From Embleya sp045207785 (GTDB lineage: Bacteria; Actinomycetota; Actinomycetes; Streptomycetales; Streptomycetaceae), in NCBI RefSeq assembly GCF_045207785.1, contig NZ_CP108776.1, forward strand, positions 4,464,001-4,528,000: a stretch of DNA of 64,000 nucleotides. The letters run 5' to 3'. This document shows positions 36,135 through 46,579 of this stretch, piece by piece. The stretch's first letter is position 1. Each line of letters begins with the position of its first letter. Below the pieces are notes generated by a model. It saw only the letters and a program-made list of their open reading frames with translations. It was not told where the DNA came from and searched no databases. The position numbers and the translations under genes were made by a program.

Positions 36135-37100
36135 ATGCTCCGGGAAGACAGCCAGGACCAGGACTTCAGGATGGTCATGGGCCGAGCGACGGACGAGTTG
36201 CCGCCATTGCCGGACCTGGTCCCGGGCGCGGTGCGCCAGGGACGGCGGCGGCGGATCCGCTCGCGCGCGATCATGGGCGCCGTGGCGGTCGGTTCGGTCG
36301 CCGCGATCGCCGCGCCCACCCTGCTGCTGGGGCCGTGGGCCGGTGACGACGACACGGCCCGGGCGGGTAGTTCGTCGACGGGCGAGCTGCCGCTCGTCCC
36401 GGCGAACTGGCCGACGAACCAGCCGCTCGCCGCGCCGACGAAGGCATACCCGACCGTGCACGTCACCGAGAGCGGCAAGGCCAAGGACGGCAGTCGACAG
36501 CCGAAGCCCACCCAAGCGCAGGTCGAACTCGAGTACGCGTTCAAGCAGAAGGTCGCCGACGTCCTCGCCAAGCTGCTGCCGGCCGACGCGGGCGAGATCA
36601 AGGTTCCCGACGACGACCCGATGAGTTACCTGCTGGTGTCGGGCGACAAGACGTTTCCCATCACCTTCCGCGCCGACGTCGGCCCCTTCGCCCCGCCGAT
36701 CGGTGCCCCGCCGAGCCCGAAGGGGGGCTCGTCCGCCCCGGCCAACGACAAGACCCCGCCCGTCCCGGGAAACGTGACGTGCGCCGAGGTCGAGGTGAAC
36801 GTGGGGCGAACCACGGGGTTTCGGTGCGCCGACGGTCGGTTCCCGGACGGCGGTCCGATCTCGGTCGGCACCGAGTGGTACTCGCCGGCCGACAAGGACC
36901 CCACGCCCGAGAACGCCGACATGGCCGTCCCGACGGCCAAGTTCGAGTACCACGGTGTCCAGGTGATGCTCGCGATGTTCCCGGACGCGAAGACCAAGGC
37001 GGTGCCCGCGGTCAACCCCGATCAACTCGTCAAGGTGGTCACCGACCCGACCTTCCTCCAGGTCGTCGACTTCTGGAAGGTCAACCGGATCGGCTACTGA
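36135..37100 (+). CDS. Membrane-anchored protein downstream of an ECF sigma factor (possible anti-sigma)
   Basis: A 321-aa protein with a 60-residue cytoplasmic N-terminus (LPPLPDLVPGAVRQGRRRRI), one TM (AIMGAVAVGSVAAIAAPTLL, about 56-75) and a long extracytoplasmic domain without recognised motifs; one Cys pair (VTCAEVEVN and FRCADGRFP) may form a disulfide. This arrangement is typical of proteins encoded after SigE-type ECF factors. No classical zinc anti-sigma motif (HxxxCxxC) is present, so the role is inferred only from position. ATG 36135 follows TGAGGGA. Confidence 0.75.
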   Translation: MLREDSQDQDFRMVMGRATDELPPLPDLVPGAVRQGRRRRIRSRAIMGAVAVGSVAAIAAPTLLLGPWAGDDDTARAGSSSTGELPLVPANWPTNQPLAAPTKAYPTVHVTESGKAKDGSRQPKPTQAQVELEYAFKQKVADVLAKLLPADAGEIKVPDDDPMSYLLVSGDKTFPITFRADVGPFAPPIGAPPSPKGGSSAPANDKTPPVPGNVTCAEVEVNVGRTTGFRCADGRFPDGGPISVGTEWYSPADKDPTPENADMAVPTAKFEYHGVQVMLAMFPDAKTKAVPAVNPDQLVKVVTDPTFLQVVDFWKVNRIGY

Positions 37101-37115
37101 CGTCCCGACCGGCCG

Positions 37116-38051
37116 TCACTCCACCACGCGCACCGGCAGTCCGCCGACCGCCCGGCGCAGCGCGACCGCCAGGTCGGCGAACTCCTCGCCCCGCCCCGTG
37201 CTGGACCGCATCAGCAACCCGATGCGCCGGTACGGGGCGGGGGCGGTGAACCGGGACACCGCCAGCTGTGAGCCCGGCCGGGTCTCCACGTCGATCGCGG
37301 TCTGCGGCAGCAGCGTGACCCCGAGCCCGCCCGCGACCAGCTGGACCAGGGTCGGCAGGCTCGCCGCCCGGGTCGCGCCCGCCTCGCCGGCGCCGACCTC
37401 GCGGCACACGTCGAGCGCCTGGTCGCGCAGGCAGTGCCCCTCGTCCAGGAGCAGCACGTCCAGACCGCGCAGCGCCGATCGCGGCACGTCCGCGCGCCCC
37501 GCCAACGGGTGCCCCTCGGGCACGATCAGCGTGAAGTCCTCCTCGTAGAGCGGGATCTCCTCGACCCCCGTGACGCCCGCCGGCAGCGCGAGCAGCAGCA
37601 GGTCGAGCCGGCCGCTGGTGAGGCCGTCGAGCAGCGAACCGGTCTGCTCCTCGTGCACGTACAGCCGGAGTTCCGGATACTCCTCGCGCACCAGCCGCAG
37701 CAGCGCCGGCAGCACGTACGGCGCGACCGTGGGGATCACTCCCAGGTGCAGCGGCCCGGTGAACGGTCGGCGCGCGGACTCCGCCTCGTCGACCAGGTCG
37801 GCGAGCGCGTCGAGCACCCTGCGCGTGTGCCGCGCGACCCGCTCGCCGGCCGGGGTGAGCAGCACCCGGCGGGTGGTCCGTTCCACCAGTTGGGTGCCGA
37901 GCGCCTCCTCCAGCGCCGCGACCGCCCCCGACAGTGCGGGCTGGCTCGTCCCCACGGCCGCGGCGGCATCCCGGAAGTGCAGGTAGTCGGCCACCGCGGA
38001 AAACGCTCTGAGCTGCGACAACGTGGGCGTGCGAGTACTGATGGAAACCAC
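37116..38051 (-). CDS. oxyR: Hydrogen-peroxide sensor OxyR (LysR family)
   Basis: An about 311-aa transcription factor activated by H2O2 through a disulfide. The N-terminal winged HTH is TLSQLRAFSAVADYLHFRDA with VGTSQPALSGAV. The sensing cysteines lie in LDEGHCLRDQALDVC, eight residues between the two Cys, the same spacing as in E. coli OxyR. I favour GTG 38051, giving the usual N-terminus before TPTLSQL; the frame opens at 38093. In Streptomyces coelicolor oxyR is divergent from ahpCD. Here ahpCD is about 21 kb to the left and on the same strand. Confidence 0.93.
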   Translation of the reverse strand: MVSISTRTPTLSQLRAFSAVADYLHFRDAAAAVGTSQPALSGAVAALEEALGTQLVERTTRRVLLTPAGERVARHTRRVLDALADLVDEAESARRPFTGPLHLGVIPTVAPYVLPALLRLVREEYPELRLYVHEEQTGSLLDGLTSGRLDLLLLALPAGVTGVEEIPLYEEDFTLIVPEGHPLAGRADVPRSALRGLDVLLLDEGHCLRDQALDVCREVGAGEAGATRAASLPTLVQLVAGGLGVTLLPQTAIDVETRPGSQLAVSRFTAPAPYRRIGLLMRSSTGRGEEFADLAVALRRAVGGLPVRVVE

Positions 38052-38310
38052 CTGTCGAATGCGTTCGGGCTGCCGGTGTCCCGGTTCGACCACGATAAGG
38101 CACCGTGATCGACGAGCCGGGCGATCGATCGGGGCGGTCGTCCGCGCCGCCGCGCGGCCCGACGAGCGCGTGGAACGGTCCGGTAAGCCCGCCCGTCAAA
38201 TCCCTTCATTTCCCGTCTACCCACCGGTAGCTTTCTCTCGCTCCACAGTGCCCGAAGTCCCCTTTGGGCGGCTCGTGCGTGTCCCTTCCATGCCACGAAG
38301 GCGAGGGTGC

Positions 38311-40302
38311 ATGTCCAAGTTCGAGCGCGTGCGGAACAAGGTCCTACCGGTGGCGCTGATGGCCACACTGATGGGCCTCACCGGCGGTCTGACCGCGACT
38401 CAATCGGCCGGCGCGGCCGCGGCCGGTCCCACGGCCACCGCGTTGTCCCCGCAGTTGGAGGCGATCCGCCAAGCCGAGGCCCAGGCGCTGTACGGCAGCA
38501 CCGGGGTCAAGCCGTTGGCCGAGCGCAAGACGTCGCTGATCTCGCTCGGCGACAGCGAGATCTCCGGCGAGGGCGTCGGCGTGTACGAGCCCGGCACGGA
38601 CGGCCCGAACAACTGGTGCCACCGGGCGCCGGACGCGGCGATCCACAAGACCGGCATCCCGGCCGACGTGACGTACAACGTGGCGTGCTCGGGGGCGTCC
38701 ACGGTCAACATCAGGATCGGCGGCAGCAAGCAGTACGCCGACGAGCTGGTGCAGTCGGACAACCTGGCGATCAAGGCGCGCAACACGCGCGTGCGGCTGA
38801 TCCTCCTGGTCGCCGGCGCCAACGACGACATCCAGTTCGGCCCGACCATGACCGACTGCGTCACCAGGCGGGTGTTCTTCCAGGGCGAGTGCTACGGCAC
38901 CTATCAGGCCGGTTGGCAGGCACGCGCGGACGCGATGCGGCCCAAGGTCGAGCAGACGATCCGCGACCTGAAGACCACCATGACCGACGCGGGCTACCAA
39001 AGCGGCGACTACAAGCTCGTGCTGATGGGCTACCCGTCGCCGATCGCCCCGGAGGTCGAGGACAACCCCGACTTCCCGGGTTGGTACGGGGGCGGTTGCC
39101 TCGGCTACCTGCGCGACGCGGCGTGGGGGCGGAACGCGGCGGTGCCGATCTTCGAGCGGGCCGAGCGGCAGGCCGCGGCCGACACCGGCGTGACCTACCT
39201 CGACAACTCGCGGCTGTTCCACGGCCACGAGGTCTGCATGGACAACACGTGGGCGCGCGGGTTGTGGTTCGCCAACCTGGACCTGTTCGACGAGAACACG
39301 ACCCGGCAGAGCTTCCACCCGAACGCGCGCGGCCATCTGGCCTTCGCGTCCTGCCTGACCCAGCTCTACACCTCGGGCTGGAACCAGGCCGGTTGCGCGG
39401 ACCCGGCGGGCACGGGTTCGCCGGTGCTCTACCAGGGCGTGCTCAGCGGCGAGTTCAAGCAACTGCGCAACGAGGGCACGGGGTTGTGCGCCGACACCTA
39501 CGGCTTCTCGGCGCGCAACTACACCCCGGTGGACCTGTGGGCCTGTCACGGCGGGCGCAACCAGGGCTTCTGGTACGACAGCGCGAACCAGTCGCTGCAC
39601 ACCGAGCTGAGCCACGACCGATGTGTGGATCCGCTGGGCGGCGGCCGGAGTTCGGGCACCCCATTGGTGTTGTGGGACTGCAACGGCAGCGCGAACCAGC
39701 GCTTCGCCATGGTCGCGGGCACGCTGCGACCGACCGACGCGCCGGCGCTGTGCGTCGTGCCGGCGACGGCGGACGCGACGCTCGGCGCGAAACTCGTGCT
39801 CGCCGGGTGCGACGGCTCGGCGGCGCAGCGTTGGGTGCAGGAGCCCGGGCAGTCCGTACGGTTCGCCGAGCTCAAGTCGGCGGGCAGCGCCAAGTGCCTC
39901 GACATCGACGGCGGCGCGATGACCTCCGGACGCAACGTCCTGGCCTGGGACTGCTCCGGCAACAGCAATCAGAAGTGGTGGCGCAACCCCGCCACGGGCC
40001 AGGTGCACAGTCTCAAGGACCCGGCGTTCTGCCTCGACAACCGCGGGGCCACGGCGGCGGGTGCGGGGCTGGGCATCTGGCGCTGTGACGACGCGCACGG
40101 CGCGTACGCGAACAACCTGCGCTTCGACGCCGGCGCGGACGGACAGCTGATCAGCCGGGTCTCCGGCCTGGTCGCGACCGCCCCCACCGGCGGCAACGGC
40201 GCGATCACCCAGCAGCCGGCAAGCCCGTCGGCGGCCCAGAAGTGGACGGCGGGCGTCTCGGTGCCGCTGCCGTACTCGGTGATCCCGTACGACGCGTATT
40301 GA
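38311..40302 (+). CDS. Secreted SGNH esterase/lipase with ricin-B lectin domain
   Basis: A 663-aa exported protein. Residues 1-37 are a signal peptide (KVLPVALMATLMGLTGGL, then AGAAAAG). The SGNH hydrolase core covers about 70-370, with catalytic Ser in LGDSEISGEG (block I), Gly/Asn blocks ACSGAS and VAGANDD, and the His of FHPNARGHLAF (block V). The C-terminal 280 residues are beta-trefoil repeats of ricin B type, with QxW-like motifs NQGFW, NQRFAM, AQRWV and NQKWW, which probably bind polysaccharide. I infer an extracellular deacylase targeted to plant or wall glycans. ATG 38311 has GCGAGGG upstream. Confidence 0.9.
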   Translation: MSKFERVRNKVLPVALMATLMGLTGGLTATQSAGAAAAGPTATALSPQLEAIRQAEAQALYGSTGVKPLAERKTSLISLGDSEISGEGVGVYEPGTDGPNNWCHRAPDAAIHKTGIPADVTYNVACSGASTVNIRIGGSKQYADELVQSDNLAIKARNTRVRLILLVAGANDDIQFGPTMTDCVTRRVFFQGECYGTYQAGWQARADAMRPKVEQTIRDLKTTMTDAGYQSGDYKLVLMGYPSPIAPEVEDNPDFPGWYGGGCLGYLRDAAWGRNAAVPIFERAERQAAADTGVTYLDNSRLFHGHEVCMDNTWARGLWFANLDLFDENTTRQSFHPNARGHLAFASCLTQLYTSGWNQAGCADPAGTGSPVLYQGVLSGEFKQLRNEGTGLCADTYGFSARNYTPVDLWACHGGRNQGFWYDSANQSLHTELSHDRCVDPLGGGRSSGTPLVLWDCNGSANQRFAMVAGTLRPTDAPALCVVPATADATLGAKLVLAGCDGSAAQRWVQEPGQSVRFAELKSAGSAKCLDIDGGAMTSGRNVLAWDCSGNSNQKWWRNPATGQVHSLKDPAFCLDNRGATAAGAGLGIWRCDDAHGAYANNLRFDAGADGQLISRVSGLVATAPTGGNGAITQQPASPSAAQKWTAGVSVPLPYSVIPYDAY

Positions 40303-40340
40303 TCGCACGGCACGATCGACGTCGACCGTCCGGCGTTGTC

Positions 40341-40376
40341 GACGTCCCCCGTCCGGAGCTTCGGGCGGGGGACGTC
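40341..40376. terminator. Bidirectional terminator
   Basis: An 11-bp perfect stem (40341-40351 with 40366-40376) with an inner CCG/CGG stem lies between the convergent SGNH and DUF1707 genes. Confidence 0.75.
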
Positions 40377-40456
40377 CCCGGTGGTGCCCTCCCGTGCCCG
40401 CTCGGTTCGGTGACGCCCGCGGTACGCAGTCCGCGATCGACGGCACGGCGGCCCGG

Positions 40457-41110
40457 TCAGTCCAGGTGCTTGCGGAACGGGTCGCCTTCGAGCCCGCGCT
40501 TGCGTTGATCCTTGCGGCGCTTGACGCGCACCGTCACGCCGCCCATGATCGCGACGCCCTTGACCACGATGGTCGGCGCGTTCGGGTCGTCCGTGTACTG
40601 CTCGTGCACCTCGAAGCCGCCCATGATGCCGAGCCCGTGGTCGCGCACGGTGACGCCCTCGGGGATCTTGATGTCGACGCCGCCCCACATCGTGAAGACG
40701 TTGATCACCATCTCGGGCTCCTCGAAGACCGCCTCGGTGAGGTCGACGACGATGCCGCCCATGATCGCGACGGCGTTCAGCCTGCCGCCCGCGCGCCAGC
40801 GGCCCTTGCGCGTCGAACTGCTCCAGAACGCGAACATGTTCGACTTCGCGGGGCGGGGCGGCACGGCGCCGGTCGCCGCCGGCCTGTACGTGGTCGCGGT
40901 GGGCACCGGGAGGTCCCGGACCAGCGGTTCGAGCTCGCTGACCGTCTTCGCCGCGAGTGCCGCGTCCACCCGCTCGGCGTGCTCGTCGGAGGTCAGCCGC
41001 CCCTCCGCGAGCGCGTCCCGCAGGATGTTCACGTAGCGGTCGCGGTCGGCGTCGGAGGCCCGCAGCTCGGGCGTGGGCGGCTGGGATCGACGCTCTGGGC
41101 TGTTGTCCAC
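40457..41110 (-). CDS. DUF1707 protein with LiaF-like C-terminal domain
   Basis: A 217-aa protein. Residues about 16-70 are DUF1707 (ELRASDADRDRYVNILRDAL, then AEGRLTSDEHAERVDAAL). After a Pro-rich linker and a short basic segment comes a beta-helical DUF2154/LiaF-like domain (NAVAIMGGIVVDLTEAVFEE, TMWGGVDIKIPEGV, GLGIMGGFEVHEQ). There is no clear TM. DUF1707 proteins are common in actinomycetes and linked loosely to cell-envelope stress. It starts with GTG 41110, 9 bases after the stop of the MocR-type gene, so the two may be cotranscribed. Confidence 0.85.
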   Translation of the reverse strand: MDNSPERRSQPPTPELRASDADRDRYVNILRDALAEGRLTSDEHAERVDAALAAKTVSELEPLVRDLPVPTATTYRPAATGAVPPRPAKSNMFAFWSSSTRKGRWRAGGRLNAVAIMGGIVVDLTEAVFEEPEMVINVFTMWGGVDIKIPEGVTVRDHGLGIMGGFEVHEQYTDDPNAPTIVVKGVAIMGGVTVRVKRRKDQRKRGLEGDPFRKHLD

Positions 41111-41119
41111 GGGGTAAAT

Positions 41120-42511
41120 CTAGCCGTGGCGGCCGGCGGCCGGGAGTACGGACTCCGCGAGCAGTCGGACCGCCGCGCGCAGGCGGTCGGGGGACAGCGT
41201 CGCGTAGCCGATGATCACGGCGGGCGGTCCGGGCGCGATCACGCGCATGGCCGCCATCGGCTCGACCCGTACGCCGTGGGCGCGGGCCCGTCGTACGGTC
41301 GCCTCCTCGTCGGAGCCGGCCGGCAGCTCGACGTACAGGTGCAGGCCCGCCGCGACGCCGTGCACGCGGGCGGCCGGCAGGTGTTCCGCGATGGCTTCGG
41401 CCACCGCGTCGCGACGCTTGCGGTAGTGCGCGCGCATCACCCGCAGATGGCGTTCGTACGCCCCGGTCTCCAGCATCCGGACGAGGGTCAGCTGGGCGAG
41501 GGTGGCCGAACCCAGGTCGGCGTTGGTCTTGAGGTCGCGAATCTGCTCGATCAGCGCGGCCGGCAGCGCCGCCCAGCCGAGCCGCATGCCGGGAGCGAGC
41601 GCCTTGCTGGTCGAGCCGAGGTGCACCACGCGGTCGGGCGCGAGTCCCTGGAGGCAGCCGACCGGGTCGCGGTCGTAGCGGAACTCGGCGTCGTAGTCGT
41701 CCTCGACGATCAGCGCGTCGTGCGCGCGGGCCCACTCGACCAGGGCCGCGCGGCGGCGCGGCGACAGGACCACGCCGGTGGGGTATTGGTGGGCCGGGGT
41801 GACCAGGACCGCGCGGGCGGGGGTGCGGGCCAGTGCCTCGACGTCGATGCCCTCGGCGTCGGTGGGCACGTACGCGACGTCGAGACCGTGGGTGGTGAAG
41901 ATGCTGCGTTGGCGGTCGCTGGAGGGGTCCTCCACCGCGAGCACGTCCCGGCCGAACCGGCGCAGCGCCTGGGACACCAGGGACAGGCCCTGGGCCACCC
42001 CGTTGACGACCACGATGTGCTCGGGGCGGGCCTGTGCGGCGCGGACCCGGCCGAGGTAGTCGGCCAGTGCGGCGCGCAGCTCGGCGGCGCCGGCCGGGCC
42101 CGGGTAGCCGAACGCGCTGTGCGGCGCGGTGTTCAGCACGTGCCGGGTCGCGGCCAGCCACGCGGCGCGCGGGAACTCGGACAGGTCGGGGACGCCGGGC
42201 ACCAGGTCGTGGGTGATCGGCGGCCCGTCGGCGGATCCGGGGGCGGCGGCGGGCTGCGGGGCCGCGCACGCGGACGTGACCTGCGTACCGGAGCCGTGCC
42301 GCGAGGTCAGGTAGCCCTCGGCGATCAGCTGCTCGTACGCGTCGACGACCATCCCGCGGGACACCCCCAGGTTCTCCGCGAGCGCGCGCGTGGACGGCAG
42401 TCGGAACCCCGGGGGCAGCCGGCCCGAGCGGATCGCGTCGCGCAGGCCCGAGCGCACCTGGCCGCCGAGCCGACCGGCCGACCGGTCGAGGTGGACGAGG
42501 AGCTCGCGCAC
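41120..42511 (-). CDS. MocR/PdxR-type regulator (GntR HTH + aminotransferase domain)
   Basis: A 463-aa PLP-binding transcription factor. The GntR winged HTH is at about residues 10-75 (LRDAIRSGRLPPGFRLPSTR, ALAENLGVSRGMVVDAYEQL). The class I aminotransferase-like domain has YDAEFRYDR and the PLP-lysine region HLGSTSKALAPGMRLGW. It is divergent from an EamA transporter, a common pairing in which the MocR protein controls the exporter or PLP metabolism. The start is GTG 42511. Confidence 0.9.
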   Translation of the reverse strand: MRELLVHLDRSAGRLGGQVRSGLRDAIRSGRLPPGFRLPSTRALAENLGVSRGMVVDAYEQLIAEGYLTSRHGSGTQVTSACAAPQPAAAPGSADGPPITHDLVPGVPDLSEFPRAAWLAATRHVLNTAPHSAFGYPGPAGAAELRAALADYLGRVRAAQARPEHIVVVNGVAQGLSLVSQALRRFGRDVLAVEDPSSDRQRSIFTTHGLDVAYVPTDAEGIDVEALARTPARAVLVTPAHQYPTGVVLSPRRRAALVEWARAHDALIVEDDYDAEFRYDRDPVGCLQGLAPDRVVHLGSTSKALAPGMRLGWAALPAALIEQIRDLKTNADLGSATLAQLTLVRMLETGAYERHLRVMRAHYRKRRDAVAEAIAEHLPAARVHGVAAGLHLYVELPAGSDEEATVRRARAHGVRVEPMAAMRVIAPGPPAVIIGYATLSPDRLRAAVRLLAESVLPAAGRHG

Positions 42512-42646
42512 TCGGATACCCGCCCTTGCCGCCCGTATGACCGGGCTCGCTGCTCGTGTGCGTGGAAGCGACCCGGAAGTGGTCCGGTTTCCCGGCCGTG
42601 AAGTGGCTCTGCCCGGGGCTCCACCGGCTTCCTAACGTTACGTCAC

Positions 42647-43618
42647 ATGACCCTCTCCTCGATGTCCCCCCGCTCGATCGGCCTGGTCTGCGCGGCCTCC
42701 GCGCAGGCGCTGATCGGTGCCGCCGCGGGGGTCTCGGCCGTGCTGACGGACTATCCGGTCACCGGCGGACAGATGCTGCGCTACGCGCTGGCCGCGATCG
42801 TGCTGTTCGGGGTGCTGCGGCTGCGGCGGATCCCGCTGCTGCGGCCGACCCGGCGCGAGCTGGTGCGGCTCGTGCTGCTCGCGCTGTGCGGGCAGACCCT
42901 GTTCAACCTGTTCCTGTTCGCGGCGCTGGAGCGCGCGGATCCGGCGACGGTGGGCAGCATCCTGGGGGCCACGCCGCTGCTGCTCGTGCTGGTCGCGCCG
43001 TTCCTGGGCGGGCGGCGCCCCCGCGCGCCGGTCGTGCTCTCGGCGCTGGTGGTGGTCGCGGGGGCGGCGATCGTGCAGGGGTTCGGCGGCGCGACGGCGC
43101 TCGGGTTGCTGTTCGCGTGCGGTGTCGCGGTGTGTGAGATGGGTTTCACCTTGATCGCGGTGCCGCTGCTGCCCCGGCTGGGCGCGTGGCGGATCGCCGC
43201 CTACGCGACGGCGCTGGCGATTCCGCAGATGATGGTGGTCGGGCTGGTCACCGACGGCGCCGAGTTCGTCCGGACGCCGTCGGGGACCGAGTTCGCGGCG
43301 CTGATCTACCTCGCGCTGCCGCTGACCGCCGGCGCGTTCCTGCTGTGGTACTCGGCGCTGGCCCGGATCGAGCCGGAGCGGGCCGGCCTGTTCATGGGCC
43401 TGGTACCGGTCACGGCCGCGATGTCCGGGCTCGTCCTGGGCACAGGCGCCCCGAGCCTGGGCCAGTTCGGCGGCGCCCTGGTGGTCGGCGTCGGCGTGGT
43501 GCTGGGGATGCGGGCCGAGACCGGCGTCGACGCGGGGGTCGAGCCGATCGCGCCGACCCCGCTCCCGGCCGGGACGCGCACCGGGTCGGCGGCGACGGAA
43601 TCGACCTCGAAGCCATAG
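42647..43618 (+). CDS. EamA/DMT-family transporter
   Basis: A 323-aa inner-membrane protein with about ten helices in two EamA repeats (for example QALIGAAAGVSAVLTDYPVT, LLALCGQTLFNLFLFAALER, then ALIYLALPLTAGAFLLWYSA and RAGLFMGLVPVTAAMSGLVL). Members export amino acids, nucleobases or toxic metabolites. It is divergent from the MocR-type regulator, which probably controls it. ATG 42647 lacks a Shine-Dalgarno sequence and may be leaderless; ATG 42662 is an alternative. The C-terminal 40 residues are hydrophilic. Confidence 0.88.
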   Translation: MTLSSMSPRSIGLVCAASAQALIGAAAGVSAVLTDYPVTGGQMLRYALAAIVLFGVLRLRRIPLLRPTRRELVRLVLLALCGQTLFNLFLFAALERADPATVGSILGATPLLLVLVAPFLGGRRPRAPVVLSALVVVAGAAIVQGFGGATALGLLFACGVAVCEMGFTLIAVPLLPRLGAWRIAAYATALAIPQMMVVGLVTDGAEFVRTPSGTEFAALIYLALPLTAGAFLLWYSALARIEPERAGLFMGLVPVTAAMSGLVLGTGAPSLGQFGGALVVGVGVVLGMRAETGVDAGVEPIAPTPLPAGTRTGSAATESTSKP

Positions 43619-43678
43619 CCGGTCCGGCGCCGTCCTACTCTTGACGACGGCCCCGTCACCGCCTTAGTGAGGATCGCG

Positions 43679-45337
<1,659 letters not shown>

Positions 45338-45403
45338 GGACGGTGGCCCGGGGACTCTGGGGCAGTAGGGTCTCCGGGGCCGGGGCCGGGATTCGAACAG
45401 GGC

Positions 45404-45502
45404 TCAGACGTCCGCGAGTTCGGCGTTGATGCGGTTGGTGAGCAGGGTCGGGACGCGGCCGGCCGTGGCGAGGTCCTCGGCTGGGATGTCGGCGTACACC
45501 CG
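45404..45502 (-). pseudogene. Possible 3' remnant of a MarR-type regulator
   Basis: The last 32 codons of a frame read like the end of a MarR-family protein (ADIPAEDLATAGRV, then TLLTNRINAELADV). Upstream of this the text is low-complexity and no HTH is found. A MarR regulator divergent from the ABC exporter would be a natural arrangement, so this may be its truncated remnant. The surrounding 315 bases (45338-45652) hold no intact gene. Confidence 0.3.
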
Positions 45503-45652
45503 GCCCGGGACCGCGCTGGAGAGGTGATCCGGCCGAGTCGCGATCCGGTCGGGAGGGGTCGTGGCGGTCGCCGGCGGGGCTGACGGTGGGGCTCGCGCGA
45601 CGGTCAGTGCATGGTGCGTGCGTTGCCGGCGGGCCCGACCACAGTGACGGAC

Positions 45653-46441
45653 ATGACGACGACAGCAGCCTTCGCCCCCGACGCCGGCCCCTCCGACGCC
45701 ACGCGGCGCGTGGCCCTCCGGCTCGACGATGTTCGCAAGACGTACGGCACCGAGGACAACCGCGTCACCGCGCTCGACGGGGTGTCGCTGGCACTTCCCG
45801 CCGGTACGTTCACCGCGGTCATGGGCCCCTCGGGCTCCGGCAAGAGCACGCTGCTCCAGTGCGCGGCGGGCCTGGACCGGCCGGACGCCGGCACCGTCCA
45901 CGTGGACGGTGAGCAGCTCACCCACGGCGGCGAGGCCGCGCTGACCAAGTTTCGCCGCGAGCGGATCGGCTTCGTCTTCCAGCAGTTCAACCTGCTGCCG
46001 ACGCTGACGGTGCTGGAGAACACGGTGCTGCCGCTGCGGCTGGCCGGCAAGCGCGTCGACCGGGCCGCGGCGGTCGCGGTGCTGACCCGGATCGGGCTCG
46101 GCGAGCGGCTCGGCCACCTGCCCGCGCAGCTCTCCGGCGGCCAGCAGCAGCGGGTCGCGATCGCCCGGGCCCTGGTGACCCGGCCCAAGGTGGTGTTCGC
46201 GGACGAGCCGACCGGCGCCCTCGACACCCGCAGCGCGCGGGACGTGCTGGGGCTGCTCCAGGAGGCGGTCACCACGCACGGCCGGACGCTCGTCATGGTC
46301 ACCCACGACCCGGTCGCCGCCGCGTACGCGGACTCGGTGCTGTTCCTGGCCGACGGCCGGATCGTCGGCCGGCTGCCGCAGCCCACCGCCGAGGCGGTGG
46401 CCGCGCGGATGACGCACCTGACGGACCGCGCGGCGCTCTGA
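45653..46441 (+). CDS. ABC transporter ATP-binding protein (MacB/LolD type)
   Basis: A 262-aa ATPase: Walker A GPSGSGKSTLLQC (about 57-69), Q-loop FVFQQFNLLP, signature LSGGQQQRVAIARAL, Walker B VVFADEPTGALD, and the switch His in MVTHDP. It pairs with the FtsX-like permease 138 bases downstream. The export substrate is unknown; such systems export peptides or lipids, or respond to cell-wall antibiotics. ATG 45653 is chosen over the upstream frame start at 45611. Confidence 0.92.
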   Translation: MTTTAAFAPDAGPSDATRRVALRLDDVRKTYGTEDNRVTALDGVSLALPAGTFTAVMGPSGSGKSTLLQCAAGLDRPDAGTVHVDGEQLTHGGEAALTKFRRERIGFVFQQFNLLPTLTVLENTVLPLRLAGKRVDRAAAVAVLTRIGLGERLGHLPAQLSGGQQQRVAIARALVTRPKVVFADEPTGALDTRSARDVLGLLQEAVTTHGRTLVMVTHDPVAAAYADSVLFLADGRIVGRLPQPTAEAVAARMTHLTDRAAL

Positions 46442-46479
46442 CGCCCCCCGGCCCGACCCGCTGTACGCCGCTTCCCCCG

Positions 46480-46527
46480 CTCGACCCCACCCTCGACCCC
46501 ACCCTCGGCCCCACCCTCGGCTCCGCG
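46480..46527 (+). repeat. Short tandem repeat, 4 x 12 bp
   Basis: Four consecutive 12-mers begin CTCG: two copies of CTCGACCCCACC (46480-46503), CTCGGCCCCACC (46504-46515) and CTCGGCTCCGCG (46516-46527). They lie in the 138-bp gap between the ATPase and permease genes. Confidence 0.85.
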
Positions 46528-46579
46528 CTCGCCCCCTCTCGGCCCGTCCCACCGGCCCGTTCCCGAAAGGCTTTTGACG

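Noticed and set aside
45385..45410. tRNA T-arm-like sequence (GTTCGAATCCC on the minus strand)
   Set aside because: Only the loop and one arm match; no pairing T-stem, anticodon arm or acceptor stem could be found on either side.
46480..46527. CRISPR-like array
   Set aside because: The units are contiguous 12-mers without spacers; this is a simple tandem repeat.
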